Assembly: GCA_964410725.1 (NCBI GenBank)
Contig: CAYPID010000011.1
Location: 1-60,501, forward strand
Source: CALAZP01 sp964410725
GTDB taxonomy: Bacteria > Bacteroidota > Bacteroidia > Chitinophagales > Saprospiraceae
DNA: 60,501 nt
Direction of reading: 5' to 3'
Position 1 is the first letter of the stretch; each line of letters starts with the position of its first letter. A program made the position numbers and the translations under genes. The notes under the pieces were generated by a model. It worked only from the letters and a program-made list of their open reading frames with translations, made no database searches and had not been told where the DNA came from. Below are positions 18,570 through 26,805 of this stretch, piece after piece.

Positions 18570-18577
18570 TATTTTTG
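18570..18577 (+). promoter_or_regulatory. Candidate -7 box TATTTTTG before the ABC-F gene
   Basis: Exact TAnnTTTG match, 20 bases upstream of the ATG at 18598, in the short gap after the kinase gene. No TTG element is seen at 17-23 bases. Confidence 0.35.
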
Positions 18578-18597
18578 CAAAAAATTAAAGTCATCCT

Positions 18598-20490
18598 ATG
18601 ATTTCTTTAACTGACATATACCTCCAATATGGAGATAAAGTGTTGATGGATAACCAATCTTTAGTAATTGGTAATAAGGATAAGGTCGGTTTAGTAGGTC
18701 GCAATGGGGCGGGCAAATCGACTTTGTTAAAAATTATTTCAAAAAGTATTTCTCCCGATAATGGCTCAGTCACTCGTCCATCAGAAAGTACCTTGGCATA
18801 CCTTCATCAAGATATGGAAATTCCCAAAGGGAAAACCGTAATGGATGAGGCCATGAGTGCTTTTGATGAAGCACTTAAAATTGAATCCGAATTAGAGGCG
18901 ATTAACCTTTCTTTGGAAACAAGGACAGACTATGAATCCAAGGAATACCTAGATATTTTGGATCGCTTAGCGGATCTGAGTGCTAAGTTGGATTTGCTGG
19001 GAGGGGATTCCCTCAAAGCCGAAGCTGAAAAAGTACTCAAAGGGCTAGGTTTTGAACAAAAGGATTTGAATCGCCTAACCGATGAATTCTCAGGTGGTTG
19101 GCAGATGAGAATCGAATTGTGTAAAATGTTGCTCCAGAAGCCAGATTACTTGCTTTTAGATGAACCTACCAACCATTTGGATATCGAATCTATTATTTGG
19201 CTCGAAGGATTCTTAAAAAATTACCCCGGAGCCATTATTTTAATTTCTCACGATAGGGCCTTTTTGAATGCCATTACCAATCGAACAGTTGAGATTGAAT
19301 TGGGGAAAATTCATGATTATAAAGCCACTTATGACAAATATTTAGAATTAAGAAAGGATAGAAGAGAAAAGCAAATTGCTGCATTTGAAAATCAGCAAAA
19401 AGTGATAGCTCAGAAAGAAAAGACGATTAATAGATTCATGGCCAAAGCTTCTAAAACCAAAATGGCCCAATCCATGCAAAAGCAATTGGATAAAATGGAT
19501 CGTGTTGAACTGGCTGATGAGGATTTGACTAAAATGAACATTCGTTTTCCACAGGCCCCAAGATCTGGAGCGGTCGTCTTGGAGGCAGCTCAACTTTCCA
19601 AATCTTACGGTACTTTAAAAGTATTAAATGCTGTTGATCTGAAAGTGGATCGGGGAGATAGAATTGCTTTTGTTGGACAAAATGGTCAGGGTAAGACTAC
19701 ATTAGCGAGAATGTTGGTCGGAGATTTAAATCCCTCTAAAGGTCTGGTGGAAATGGGACACAATGTATCCATTGGGTATTATTCTCAGCAGCAGACGGAA
19801 GCGCTACCCATGAAATTAACCCTTTTAGAAGCTATGGAATTGAATAGTCCTCCTGAAATGAGGACGAAACTAAGAGCAATTTTAGGAGCTTTCTTATTTA
19901 GCGGAGAAGATGTCGATAAGAAAATATCTGTGTTATCTGGAGGAGAAAGGGCGCGACTTGCATTAGCTATTTTGCTGCTCAAGCCATTTAATTTGCTGGT
20001 ACTAGATGAACCCACCAACCACTTGGATATGATTTCGAAAGAAATCCTCAAACAAGCTGTTCAACAATTCGATGGAACCTTAATTGTCGTCTCTCACGAT
20101 AGAGAATTTTTAGCGGGATTAACCAATAGAACCATTGAATTCAGGGATGGGGCTATTCATGAATACCTGGGAGATGTTCAGGTATTTCTGGACAAGCGAA
20201 AGGTGGATGATATGCGTACCATTGAATTTCGCCAAAAAACTGATAAATTAACTGAATCTTCAGAAGTCACTGCTCCAGAGGATAGAAAAAAATTATTGAG
20301 AGTGGTAAGTCAGGCTGAAAAGCAAATTGCTCATTTGGAGGATCAAATTGAAGCCATGCAAAAAATGATGGCAGAACCTGATTTTTATAAAAGAGATGAT
20401 GCCCAAAAAATTGGAACAACTTACCAACAATTACAAAAAGAAATGGAAGAAGTTTTTGAATCTTGGGAATCTGCACAAAGTAAATTGTAA
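18598..20490 (+). CDS. ABC-F family ATPase (ribosome-associated)
   Basis: 630 residues with two ABC domains and no membrane segment. Walker A sites are GRNGAGKST (34-42) and GQNGQGKTT (360-368); signatures are FSGGWQMR and LSGGERARL; both Walker B motifs read LLDEPTNHLD/VLDEPTNHLD. The domain linker (about 245-310) is long, charged and helical, and a C-terminal coiled coil (about 545-630, AEKQIAHLEDQIEAMQKMM) resembles Uup. ABC-F proteins bind the ribosomal E site and rescue or tune elongation; some confer antibiotic resistance. Which subfamily this is cannot be fixed by eye. Confidence 0.92.
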   Translation: MISLTDIYLQYGDKVLMDNQSLVIGNKDKVGLVGRNGAGKSTLLKIISKSISPDNGSVTRPSESTLAYLHQDMEIPKGKTVMDEAMSAFDEALKIESELEAINLSLETRTDYESKEYLDILDRLADLSAKLDLLGGDSLKAEAEKVLKGLGFEQKDLNRLTDEFSGGWQMRIELCKMLLQKPDYLLLDEPTNHLDIESIIWLEGFLKNYPGAIILISHDRAFLNAITNRTVEIELGKIHDYKATYDKYLELRKDRREKQIAAFENQQKVIAQKEKTINRFMAKASKTKMAQSMQKQLDKMDRVELADEDLTKMNIRFPQAPRSGAVVLEAAQLSKSYGTLKVLNAVDLKVDRGDRIAFVGQNGQGKTTLARMLVGDLNPSKGLVEMGHNVSIGYYSQQQTEALPMKLTLLEAMELNSPPEMRTKLRAILGAFLFSGEDVDKKISVLSGGERARLALAILLLKPFNLLVLDEPTNHLDMISKEILKQAVQQFDGTLIVVSHDREFLAGLTNRTIEFRDGAIHEYLGDVQVFLDKRKVDDMRTIEFRQKTDKLTESSEVTAPEDRKKLLRVVSQAEKQIAHLEDQIEAMQKMMAEPDFYKRDDAQKIGTTYQQLQKEMEEVFESWESAQSKL

Positions 20491-20494
20491 AATC

Positions 20495-20992
20495 ATGAGT
20501 AAATACATTCTTTCTTTTCTCTTTTTCATGGTAATTGGAATCCCTAACGGGAAAAGCCAAACTAAAGCAATAAAACTAATTGCTCAAAACATGAAAGGCG
20601 CTCCCGGCCAATTGGTCTGTATGGGGATCGGTAGTGCGGATTTTAATAATATGTTGTCTATGCAATTCACCTTGGAGTGGAACCCTGAACACCTGGTTTT
20701 TCAAGAAGTCAATAATTTTAGATTGCCCTACTTTTCTAGAGATAATTTTGGCGCTCAATTCAGAGAACAGGGTAAATTAACGTGCGTCTGGATTGACAAT
20801 GCTTTAGAGGGAATTACTGTTCAAGACGGAGAAACACTTTTTGATATTTGTTTCACGATATCCGGAAGTCAGGGAAGTGAAAGCCCCGTATTCTTTAGTC
20901 AAAACCCAACGCCTTTCGAAGCTGTTAATAAAGCTGAAGAAGTGCTAAGTATAGAAGGGGTACCAGGCAAAATTAAAGTGGTAAATGAGTAA
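20495..20992 (+). CDS. Secreted cohesin-like domain protein
   Basis: 165 residues from the ATG at 20495, four bases after the ABC-F stop. A signal peptide (about 1-22, ending GKSQ) precedes one beta-sandwich domain whose pattern (MQFTLEWNPEHLVFQEVNNF, then a GETLFDICFTISG strand) fits the cohesin/carbohydrate-binding fold that is repeated in large secreted Saprospiria proteins. Here it stands alone, with no dockerin, no repeats and no type IX sorting tail. The function is unknown. The last 8 bases overlap the mnmA start (ATGAGTAA). Confidence 0.65.
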   Translation: MSKYILSFLFFMVIGIPNGKSQTKAIKLIAQNMKGAPGQLVCMGIGSADFNNMLSMQFTLEWNPEHLVFQEVNNFRLPYFSRDNFGAQFREQGKLTCVWIDNALEGITVQDGETLFDICFTISGSQGSESPVFFSQNPTPFEAVNKAEEVLSIEGVPGKIKVVNE

Positions 20993-22079
20993 AAAGGGAA
21001 AAGTTTTAGTGGCAATGAGTGGGGGCATTGATAGTACAGTCACTGCCATGCTTTTACATGAACAAGGGTATGAGGTGATTGGCATTACCATGAAAACTTG
21101 GGATTATGCCAATTCTGGAGCATCCAAAAAGGAAACAGGGTGCTGCTCATTAGATTCTATTAATGATGCGCGACAGGTAGCTGTTGAAATGGGATTTCAC
21201 CACTTCATCATTGATATACGAGACGAATTTGGTGACTTCGTAATAGATAATTTTGTAGATGAGTACATGGCAGGGAGAACCCCTAATCCTTGCGTTCTAT
21301 GCAATACCCACATTAAATGGAACGCACTGCTCAAAAGGGCAGACGCACTTGATTGCGAATTTATCGCAACTGGGCACTATGCTTCTGTTGAAACGCTGAA
21401 TAATCGACATTTTATTACCAAAAGTAAAGATGTTCAAAAAGACCAATCTTATGTCTTATGGGGACTTACTCAAGAATGTCTTCAACGTACGCTCTTCCCA
21501 TTGGGAAAAATGACAAAACCAGAGGTAAGGCAATTGGCAGAAGATAGGGGTTATAGCGAATTGGCCAAGAAAGGAGAAAGCTATGAGATTTGTTTTGTCC
21601 CCGATAATGACTATCGAAATTTTTTAAGGCATAGAATCAAGGGGCTGGATGAAAAAGTTGCCGGTGGTCATTTTGTTGATCAACAGGGTAATATTCTAGG
21701 TTCACACTTAGGCTATCCCTTTTACACCATCGGTCAAAGAAAGGGATTAGGGATAGCATTGGGGAAACCTAAATTTGTTACGGAAATTAAACCAGAATCA
21801 AATACGGTAGTTTTGGGGGACGTAGAAGATTTGGTTAAAAATGGAATGTTTGTTGGGCAAGTTAATTCCATGAAATATGAATCTATTCCAGAAAATTTGG
21901 AGGTAGTGGCTAAAATTCGTTATAAAGATCCCGGGACAATAAGTGTGCTTAAAAATAAGAGTGATAAATTATTTGTAGAGTTTCAGGCAAATGTTGGAGG
22001 TGTTGCCCCTGGCCAATCTGCGGTGTTTTTTGAGGGAGATCATTTGGTCGGTGGTGGAATTATAATGGCTGGCGTATGA
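20985..22079 (+). CDS. mnmA: tRNA-specific 2-thiouridylase MnmA
   Basis: 364 residues. It thiolates C2 of the wobble uridine in tRNA-Lys, -Glu and -Gln. The PP-loop AMSGGIDSTVTAM (10-22) adenylates U34; the catalytic cysteines are C106 in NPCVLCN and C203 in YEICFVPD; ATGHYA and YTIGQRKGLG are further family signatures. The extra cysteines at C53-C54 (ETGCCS) are also seen in Bacteroidota homologues. Its start lies inside the cohesin-like gene and its stop overlaps rimM by ATGA. Confidence 0.96.
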   Translation: MSKKGKVLVAMSGGIDSTVTAMLLHEQGYEVIGITMKTWDYANSGASKKETGCCSLDSINDARQVAVEMGFHHFIIDIRDEFGDFVIDNFVDEYMAGRTPNPCVLCNTHIKWNALLKRADALDCEFIATGHYASVETLNNRHFITKSKDVQKDQSYVLWGLTQECLQRTLFPLGKMTKPEVRQLAEDRGYSELAKKGESYEICFVPDNDYRNFLRHRIKGLDEKVAGGHFVDQQGNILGSHLGYPFYTIGQRKGLGIALGKPKFVTEIKPESNTVVLGDVEDLVKNGMFVGQVNSMKYESIPENLEVVAKIRYKDPGTISVLKNKSDKLFVEFQANVGGVAPGQSAVFFEGDHLVGGGIIMAGV

Positions 22080-22588
22080 ATAGGATTGGACCACTGATCT
22101 CTGTAGGTAAAATTGTAAAACCTCATGGTGTTGATGGCGGAATGAAAGTTGCACTGAAAGATACTTTCGAGGGCTTAGATTTAAGTGAACAATTCGTATT
22201 TGTTAATTTTGAAGGCCTACCTGTTCCTTTTTGGACGATGGCTTTTGATTCCAAAGGTTTCGATCAGATTTCTTTGGAGCATATAAATTCTAAGGAAGAT
22301 GCAAAATCTTTTGCCGGAAAGGAACTTTTCGTCGAACAAAAATTAATAGCTTCCCGTAATGATCAGATATCCAATCCATATACGTGGATAGGTTATCTGA
22401 TGATGGATTTGACCAGCAATCAAAGTGGAGAAATTATCAATTTGGAAGAGTACCCTCAGCAGCTTATCGCCACTGTAAAAATCGAAAACCAAGAAGTCCT
22501 CATTCCAATACATGAAGACTTCCTAGTAGCCGTAGACGATTTATCTCAATTAATCACGGTTAAACTTCCTGAAGGGCTATTTGGGTAA
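22076..22588 (+). CDS. rimM: 16S rRNA processing protein RimM
   Basis: 170 residues. RimM assists 30S head maturation by binding S19. The N-terminal barrel has the family start ISVGKIVKPHGVDGGMKV (9-26) and the C-terminal PRC-barrel carries LIPIHEDFLVAVD. It usually sits with rpsP and trmD; here it follows mnmA with a 4-base overlap. Its 3' end overlaps the convergent amidohydrolase gene by 12 bases. Confidence 0.93.
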   Translation: MNRIGPLISVGKIVKPHGVDGGMKVALKDTFEGLDLSEQFVFVNFEGLPVPFWTMAFDSKGFDQISLEHINSKEDAKSFAGKELFVEQKLIASRNDQISNPYTWIGYLMMDLTSNQSGEIINLEEYPQQLIATVKIENQEVLIPIHEDFLVAVDDLSQLITVKLPEGLFG

Positions 22589-24175
22589 GCCTCCGGGAAT
22601 AGCAATTTTTATATCGGATGATTCTTTGGCTTCATCTACCATTTGTTTTACATCTGATAATAAAGCTTTGGCATCATAGATAATCCCATCTTTAATGGTA
22701 TACTTGATTCCTCCAACCTTAATAACCTCATTTTCTTCACTTAATCTGATGGCACCAGTTCCATAAAGAACTTTCAAATCCATTAGTGGATTTTCCTCCA
22801 ATAGCACCATGTCTGCTAATTTACCTGCTTCTATAGTGCCAATCTGGTCTGCTAGACCAAGTGCTTCGGCTCCATTTAAGGTAGCTGCTCTAATGACTTC
22901 TAATGGATGAAAACCAGCTTCTCTCAGAAGTTCCAATTCTCGAATGTAGGCGAAACCATACAATTGATAAATGAAACCGGAATCAGATCCAGCGGTTACT
23001 CTTCCACCTCTATTTTTGTACTCATTGATAAAGGTCATCCATAATTGGTAATTCTTTTTCCAATTGACCTCTTGTTCCGTTCCCCAAGAGTGCCAATAGG
23101 AACCGTGGGAAATTCGGCTGGGTTCATAAAACTTCCATAGGCTTGGTAGGGTATAATAATCATGCCACTCTGCTCTCATCGCCCGCATCAAATCGCGATT
23201 AGCTTCATAAATATTAAATGTGGGATCAATAGTAAAATCAAGTGCGATCAATTCATCCATTACACGGTTCCAGTGCTCTGAATAGGGTGCAGCCGCTTGA
23301 TTCCACAACTGACCAGCTGCCTCAAATCTATGTTGCTCATTTTGGTAATTATAATCTAATGGATAATTTTGTACCGTTCTATCGTTAAAAAGAGCTTCGG
23401 GTAATCCATACCAGTGTTCCATACTGGTCATTCCAGCTCTTGCAGATTGTAAAACATTCCAACGACTCACATCCAGTTGAGCATGGTGACAGGTGGACCG
23501 CAATCCCAATTTTTTATTTTCTCTGATGGCGGCATCCATAACTGCTGGGGAGGCTCCAAAAAACTTAATCCCATCAGCTCCATTTTCTGCATTTTCTCTG
23601 ACCCATGCTCTAGCTTGATCCGCATTACTAATAGGAGACTTTGAACCCATTCCAAAAGCAGTGTAGGCCATTATTCTAGGCGCTGTAATTTGATTGGAGG
23701 CGCTTAATTTTTTGTGCTCCAACACCCAATCTAATCCATTGCCACATGATGGATCCCTTATAGTGGTAATTCCATGTGCCATCCATAATTTGAAAACATA
23801 TTCGGAAGGAGTCCCTTGTCCTCTTCCTCCTATATGTCCATGCATATCGACGAATCCTGGCAGCAAATACATGCCATCCGCTATTAATTCCTTACCACCA
23901 TCCTCTAATTGGGGCCTGGACTTTTCCCTTACCGGTACTCCAGGGTGACCTACAATTGCTACTCTTTCAATGGTATTTCCTCTGACCACTATGTCTACAG
24001 GGCCTAATGGAGGTGCTCCATTGCCATTTATTAAAGTAACCCCTCGAATGATTAACTGATTAAAAGGGCCTTCTCCCTGACTGCGCATAGGCGCCTTTTC
24101 TATTTGAGCTTTTGCAGTAAATAAAAAACCTAGGAGTAATAAAATACTGAAATTAATTTTTTTAATCATAATCAC
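22577..24175 (-). CDS. Secreted amidohydrolase family protein
   Basis: 532 residues with a signal peptide (about 1-23, ending TAKAQ; M1 and M3 are both possible starts). It is a metal-dependent TIM-barrel hydrolase: the first metal ligands are H112 and H114 in GFVDMHGHIGG, later ligands fit TCHHAQ and SMEHWYG, and the catalytic aspartate fits AGSDSGF. The C-terminal AEALGLADQIGTIEAGKLAD closes the barrel/beta-sandwich in imidazolonepropionase-like amidohydrolases. It lies eight bases downstream of the CNT transporter gene, so it may hydrolyse a nucleoside-related or other cyclic amide outside the cytoplasm; the substrate is unproven. Confidence 0.85.
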   Translation of the reverse strand: MIMIKKINFSILLLLGFLFTAKAQIEKAPMRSQGEGPFNQLIIRGVTLINGNGAPPLGPVDIVVRGNTIERVAIVGHPGVPVREKSRPQLEDGGKELIADGMYLLPGFVDMHGHIGGRGQGTPSEYVFKLWMAHGITTIRDPSCGNGLDWVLEHKKLSASNQITAPRIMAYTAFGMGSKSPISNADQARAWVRENAENGADGIKFFGASPAVMDAAIRENKKLGLRSTCHHAQLDVSRWNVLQSARAGMTSMEHWYGLPEALFNDRTVQNYPLDYNYQNEQHRFEAAGQLWNQAAAPYSEHWNRVMDELIALDFTIDPTFNIYEANRDLMRAMRAEWHDYYTLPSLWKFYEPSRISHGSYWHSWGTEQEVNWKKNYQLWMTFINEYKNRGGRVTAGSDSGFIYQLYGFAYIRELELLREAGFHPLEVIRAATLNGAEALGLADQIGTIEAGKLADMVLLEENPLMDLKVLYGTGAIRLSEENEVIKVGGIKYTIKDGIIYDAKALLSDVKQMVDEAKESSDIKIAIPGGLPK

Positions 24176-24183
24176 AATTTATG

Positions 24184-25518
24184 TTAACCAGTTACCAATA
24201 TTCCAGCTATGATTGCAGTCATAAAACAAGCTAGCGTTCCTCCAATTAATGATTTAACTCCCAATTCAGTTAATGTTTTTCGCTGGTTGGGTGCCAACGC
24301 ACTTATTCCTCCAATTTGAATTCCGATAGAAGCAAAATTTGCAAATCCGCATAGAGCATAGGTGGCAATGATAACAGACTTGTCAGAAATTAAAGTTTTA
24401 ACTTCCTCCAATGAGGCATAAGCATAAAATTCATTCAATGTGGTTTTTAACCCTAGTAATTGCCCAACCAATAGGATGTCATTAGATTCTACTCCCAATA
24501 ACCAAGCAAAGGGTGCAAATAATATCCCCAAAATAAATTCAAGATTAAAGCCGGAATACTGCTGTTCTGTGATGGTATTGACCCATTGATTAAGACCTGT
24601 TATATCCCCGAATATTTCCATGAGTATATAATCCATCAAAGCGACCATAGCGGTAAATACCAACAACATTGAACCTACATTTACCGCCAATCTAAGGCCA
24701 TCTGTAGTACCTTTGGTTAAAGCATCCAAAACGTTATTGCCCACTTGACTTTTATCAATAACTAAATGTTCATTTTTAATTTTTCCAGATTGTTTTTCTG
24801 GAAATAAAATTTTGGCGCAAACAATAGCTGCAGGGGCTGATATAATGGATGCAGTTAGTAAGTGACTGGCAAAAAACTGTTGCTGAACGGGATCAGATCC
24901 CCCCAAAAATCCAACATAAGCCGCAAAGACACTACCAGCTATAGTGGCCATTCCCCCGGTCATCAAACACATTATTTCAGATTTAGACATCTTTTCGATA
25001 AAGGGTTTGACCACCAATGGAGCTTCTGTTTGACCAATGAAAATATTGGCTGCTGCTGCCATACTCTCAGCTCCTGTAAGGTGCATAGTCCTGCTCATTA
25101 ACCATCCAAATGCTTTGATAAAAAGTTGAAGGACTCCAAGGTAATAGAGTAGGGATGAAAGGGCAGAAAAAAAGAGAATAGTTGGTAAAACCTTAAAAGC
25201 AAAAACGTAACCTATGGTAAAAGCTTTGCCGGATATCCCATCTTTAATCTCTGCAACATCTGGCCAACTTCCTAAAACAAATTCAGCACCCGCTTCAGAA
25301 AAATTTAATATGGTTACAAAAAAACCAGCTACTGCATCAAAACCATCCTTAACCAAGGGAACTTTTAATAACAATAATGCTAAAATTAATTGAAGTCCAA
25401 GTCCCGCAATGACCGTTCTCCAATTGATATTTTTGCGGTCGTTACTCAATAAATAGCAGCCTCCAACCAATGCCAACATTCCAATAATTCCTCTTAATAT
25501 GCTTTCCTGAATGAGCAT
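24184..25518 (-). CDS. nupC: Concentrative nucleoside transporter (NupC/CNT family)
   Basis: 444 residues, strongly hydrophobic with roughly ten membrane segments. The CNT core is visible: ANIFIGQTEAPLVVKPF (substrate/Na+ site with GQTEAP), MTGGMATIAGSVFAAYV, and the C-terminal half with GVESNDILLVGQLLG and ALCGFANFASIGIQIGG. The family imports nucleosides with Na+ or H+. The gene is divergent from udk, whose product phosphorylates imported uridine and cytidine, and is followed by the amidohydrolase gene, so a salvage role is likely. Confidence 0.93.
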   Translation of the reverse strand: MLIQESILRGIIGMLALVGGCYLLSNDRKNINWRTVIAGLGLQLILALLLLKVPLVKDGFDAVAGFFVTILNFSEAGAEFVLGSWPDVAEIKDGISGKAFTIGYVFAFKVLPTILFFSALSSLLYYLGVLQLFIKAFGWLMSRTMHLTGAESMAAAANIFIGQTEAPLVVKPFIEKMSKSEIMCLMTGGMATIAGSVFAAYVGFLGGSDPVQQQFFASHLLTASIISAPAAIVCAKILFPEKQSGKIKNEHLVIDKSQVGNNVLDALTKGTTDGLRLAVNVGSMLLVFTAMVALMDYILMEIFGDITGLNQWVNTITEQQYSGFNLEFILGILFAPFAWLLGVESNDILLVGQLLGLKTTLNEFYAYASLEEVKTLISDKSVIIATYALCGFANFASIGIQIGGISALAPNQRKTLTELGVKSLIGGTLACFMTAIIAGILVTG

Positions 25519-25535
25519 CTGTTCTTACGATTAAA

Positions 25536-25568
25536 TTGATGAGCAATAAATATAAGTTTATATTTTTA
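25536..25568 (+). promoter_or_regulatory. Candidate udk promoter (TTG-N22-TATTTTTA)
   Basis: A TTG at 25536-25538 lies 22 bases upstream of TATTTTTA (25561-25568), a 7-of-8 match to TAnnTTTG, and the box ends 20 bases before the udk ATG at 25589. The arrangement fits the Bacteroidota sigma-ABfr type promoter in the nupC-udk divergent gap. Confidence 0.4.
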
Positions 25569-25588
25569 CCGCCAATAATTAAAAAGGC

Positions 25589-26218
25589 ATGTCAAAAGAT
25601 TTTATTATTGGTATTTCAGGAGGTAGTGGATCCGGTAAAACCAGTTTTTTGAAAGCTTTAAGAGATACGTTTTCTGAAGAAGAGGTCTGTATTATTTCTC
25701 AAGATGATTATTACCATCCAAAAGCAAAGCAGGAGATAGACCACAATGGGGTTTCTAACTTTGATAACCCTTCCTCCATTGACCTGGAAGCATTTTATAA
25801 TGATTTGAATAAACTGATTAACGGATGCGAAGTATCTAGATTAGAATATACCTTCAATAACGATTCCCAAAATCCAGGTTCACTTATTTTTAGACCCGCA
25901 CCAATTATCATTGTGGAAGGTATTTTTGTGTTCTACCACCAACCAATTAGGGATTTATTAGACCTCAAAATTTTTCTACACGCCAAAGAAAATCTTAAGG
26001 TTATCCGTAGAATTAAAAGAGACAAACAAGAAAGGAATTATCCCCTTGAAGATGTTTTATACCGATACGAACATCACGTTCTTCCAACCTTTGAAAAATA
26101 TATTCAACCTTTTAGAGACCAAGTCGATTTGGTTATCAACAACAACCACAGTTTCGAAAAAGGATTACTGGTTTTAAAAGGATTCATTCACCACCATCTT
26201 CAACTCCAAAACAAATAA
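25589..26218 (+). CDS. udk: Uridine kinase
   Basis: 209 residues, normal size. It phosphorylates uridine and cytidine to UMP and CMP with ATP or GTP. The P-loop is GISGGSGSGKTSF (8-20); ISQDDYYHP, FDNPSSIDLEAF and the lid region KVIRRIKRDKQERNY are typical of the family. Divergent from the nucleoside transporter gene by 70 bases. Confidence 0.95.
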   Translation: MSKDFIIGISGGSGSGKTSFLKALRDTFSEEEVCIISQDDYYHPKAKQEIDHNGVSNFDNPSSIDLEAFYNDLNKLINGCEVSRLEYTFNNDSQNPGSLIFRPAPIIIVEGIFVFYHQPIRDLLDLKIFLHAKENLKVIRRIKRDKQERNYPLEDVLYRYEHHVLPTFEKYIQPFRDQVDLVINNNHSFEKGLLVLKGFIHHHLQLQNK

Positions 26219-26342
26219 AATAATAGTTAAGAACCTATAGTAGCTATCGAACTACCTGTGTGTCTGTACTTATACTCAGATTTCCTTTAGCAGCTCCTAA
26301 GTGCAGCAATGGCATAGTCCCCTGGAAAATTAAATTTTATGT
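26219..26342. other. 124-base convergent gap without recognised features
   Basis: Lies between the ends of udk and the small minus-strand gene. It holds no open frame of note, no tRNA and no strong GC-rich terminator hairpin; only short self-complementary pieces are seen. Confidence 0.5.
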
Positions 26343-26519
26343 TTAATCCTTTTGCGCATTGATTTTTTCAATTTCTTGTAGTACCTCCTCTGCCTCTGCA
26401 CTTTTAATGGCGTACCCCTTAATATCTCCTTTCCGCTGTAACTGCATGGCTTCCTCTAGTAACTTCTCGTACTTCTTTTCTAATTGAGCAGTGGGATTTT
26501 TTTTAAAAAAATTAAACAT
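26343..26519 (-). CDS. Small DUF6435 (Lacal_2735-like) protein
   Basis: A 58-codon gene read from ATG at 26519 to TAA at 26343. The product starts MFNFFKKNPTAQLEKKYEK and continues as one charged helix with QRKGDIKGYAIKSAEAEEV, a pattern I recognise from the short Lacal_2735/DUF6435 family common in Bacteroidota. It lies ten bases after the 91-residue gene, as the last gene of the ccmE-ccmF operon. The function is unknown. The homology call rests on memory of the family pattern. Confidence 0.75.
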   Translation of the reverse strand: MFNFFKKNPTAQLEKKYEKLLEEAMQLQRKGDIKGYAIKSAEAEEVLQEIEKINAQKD

Positions 26520-26529
26520 AAGTTGGGGT

Positions 26530-26805
26530 TTAAAGAATTTCGGGAAACTGATCTTGGTCGGATGTTATATCACCCAAAAATCGATTTCTCATTTGTTTCA
26601 TCTGTCGAAAATTCAAACTAATTTCTTCCAAAAAGGTTGCATCAATCCTTTCCTTAATGGCCGAAACGGAAGGCAGGTCCTCTGGAATTTTAAATTTAAA
26701 AGTTTGAACCATGGCCCCATCTTCCACTTGTAATAAATACCTTTCTCCCATTTGTAACACCACGATTTTGTAAACATCGTGTTTAATATCAGCTACCCAA
26801 CGCAT
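26530..26805 (-). CDS. Conserved hypothetical protein downstream of ccmF
   Basis: 91 residues, no signal or membrane segment. The N-terminal half looks like beta strands (VYKIVVLQMGERYLLQVEDG) and the C-terminal half is helical (SAIKERIDATFLEEISLNF). Its ATG lies 17 bases inside the end of ccmF, so the two are probably translated from one message. I do not recognise a named family. The position suggests an accessory function, but nothing in the sequence ties it to haem. Confidence 0.65.
   Translation of the reverse strand: MRWVADIKHDVYKIVVLQMGERYLLQVEDGAMVQTFKFKIPEDLPSVSAIKERIDATFLEEISLNFRQMKQMRNRFLGDITSDQDQFPEIL

Noticed and set aside
26219..26342. Possible tRNA or small RNA in the gap after udk
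   Set aside because: No cloverleaf or strong stem could be drawn; only four-base stems were found.
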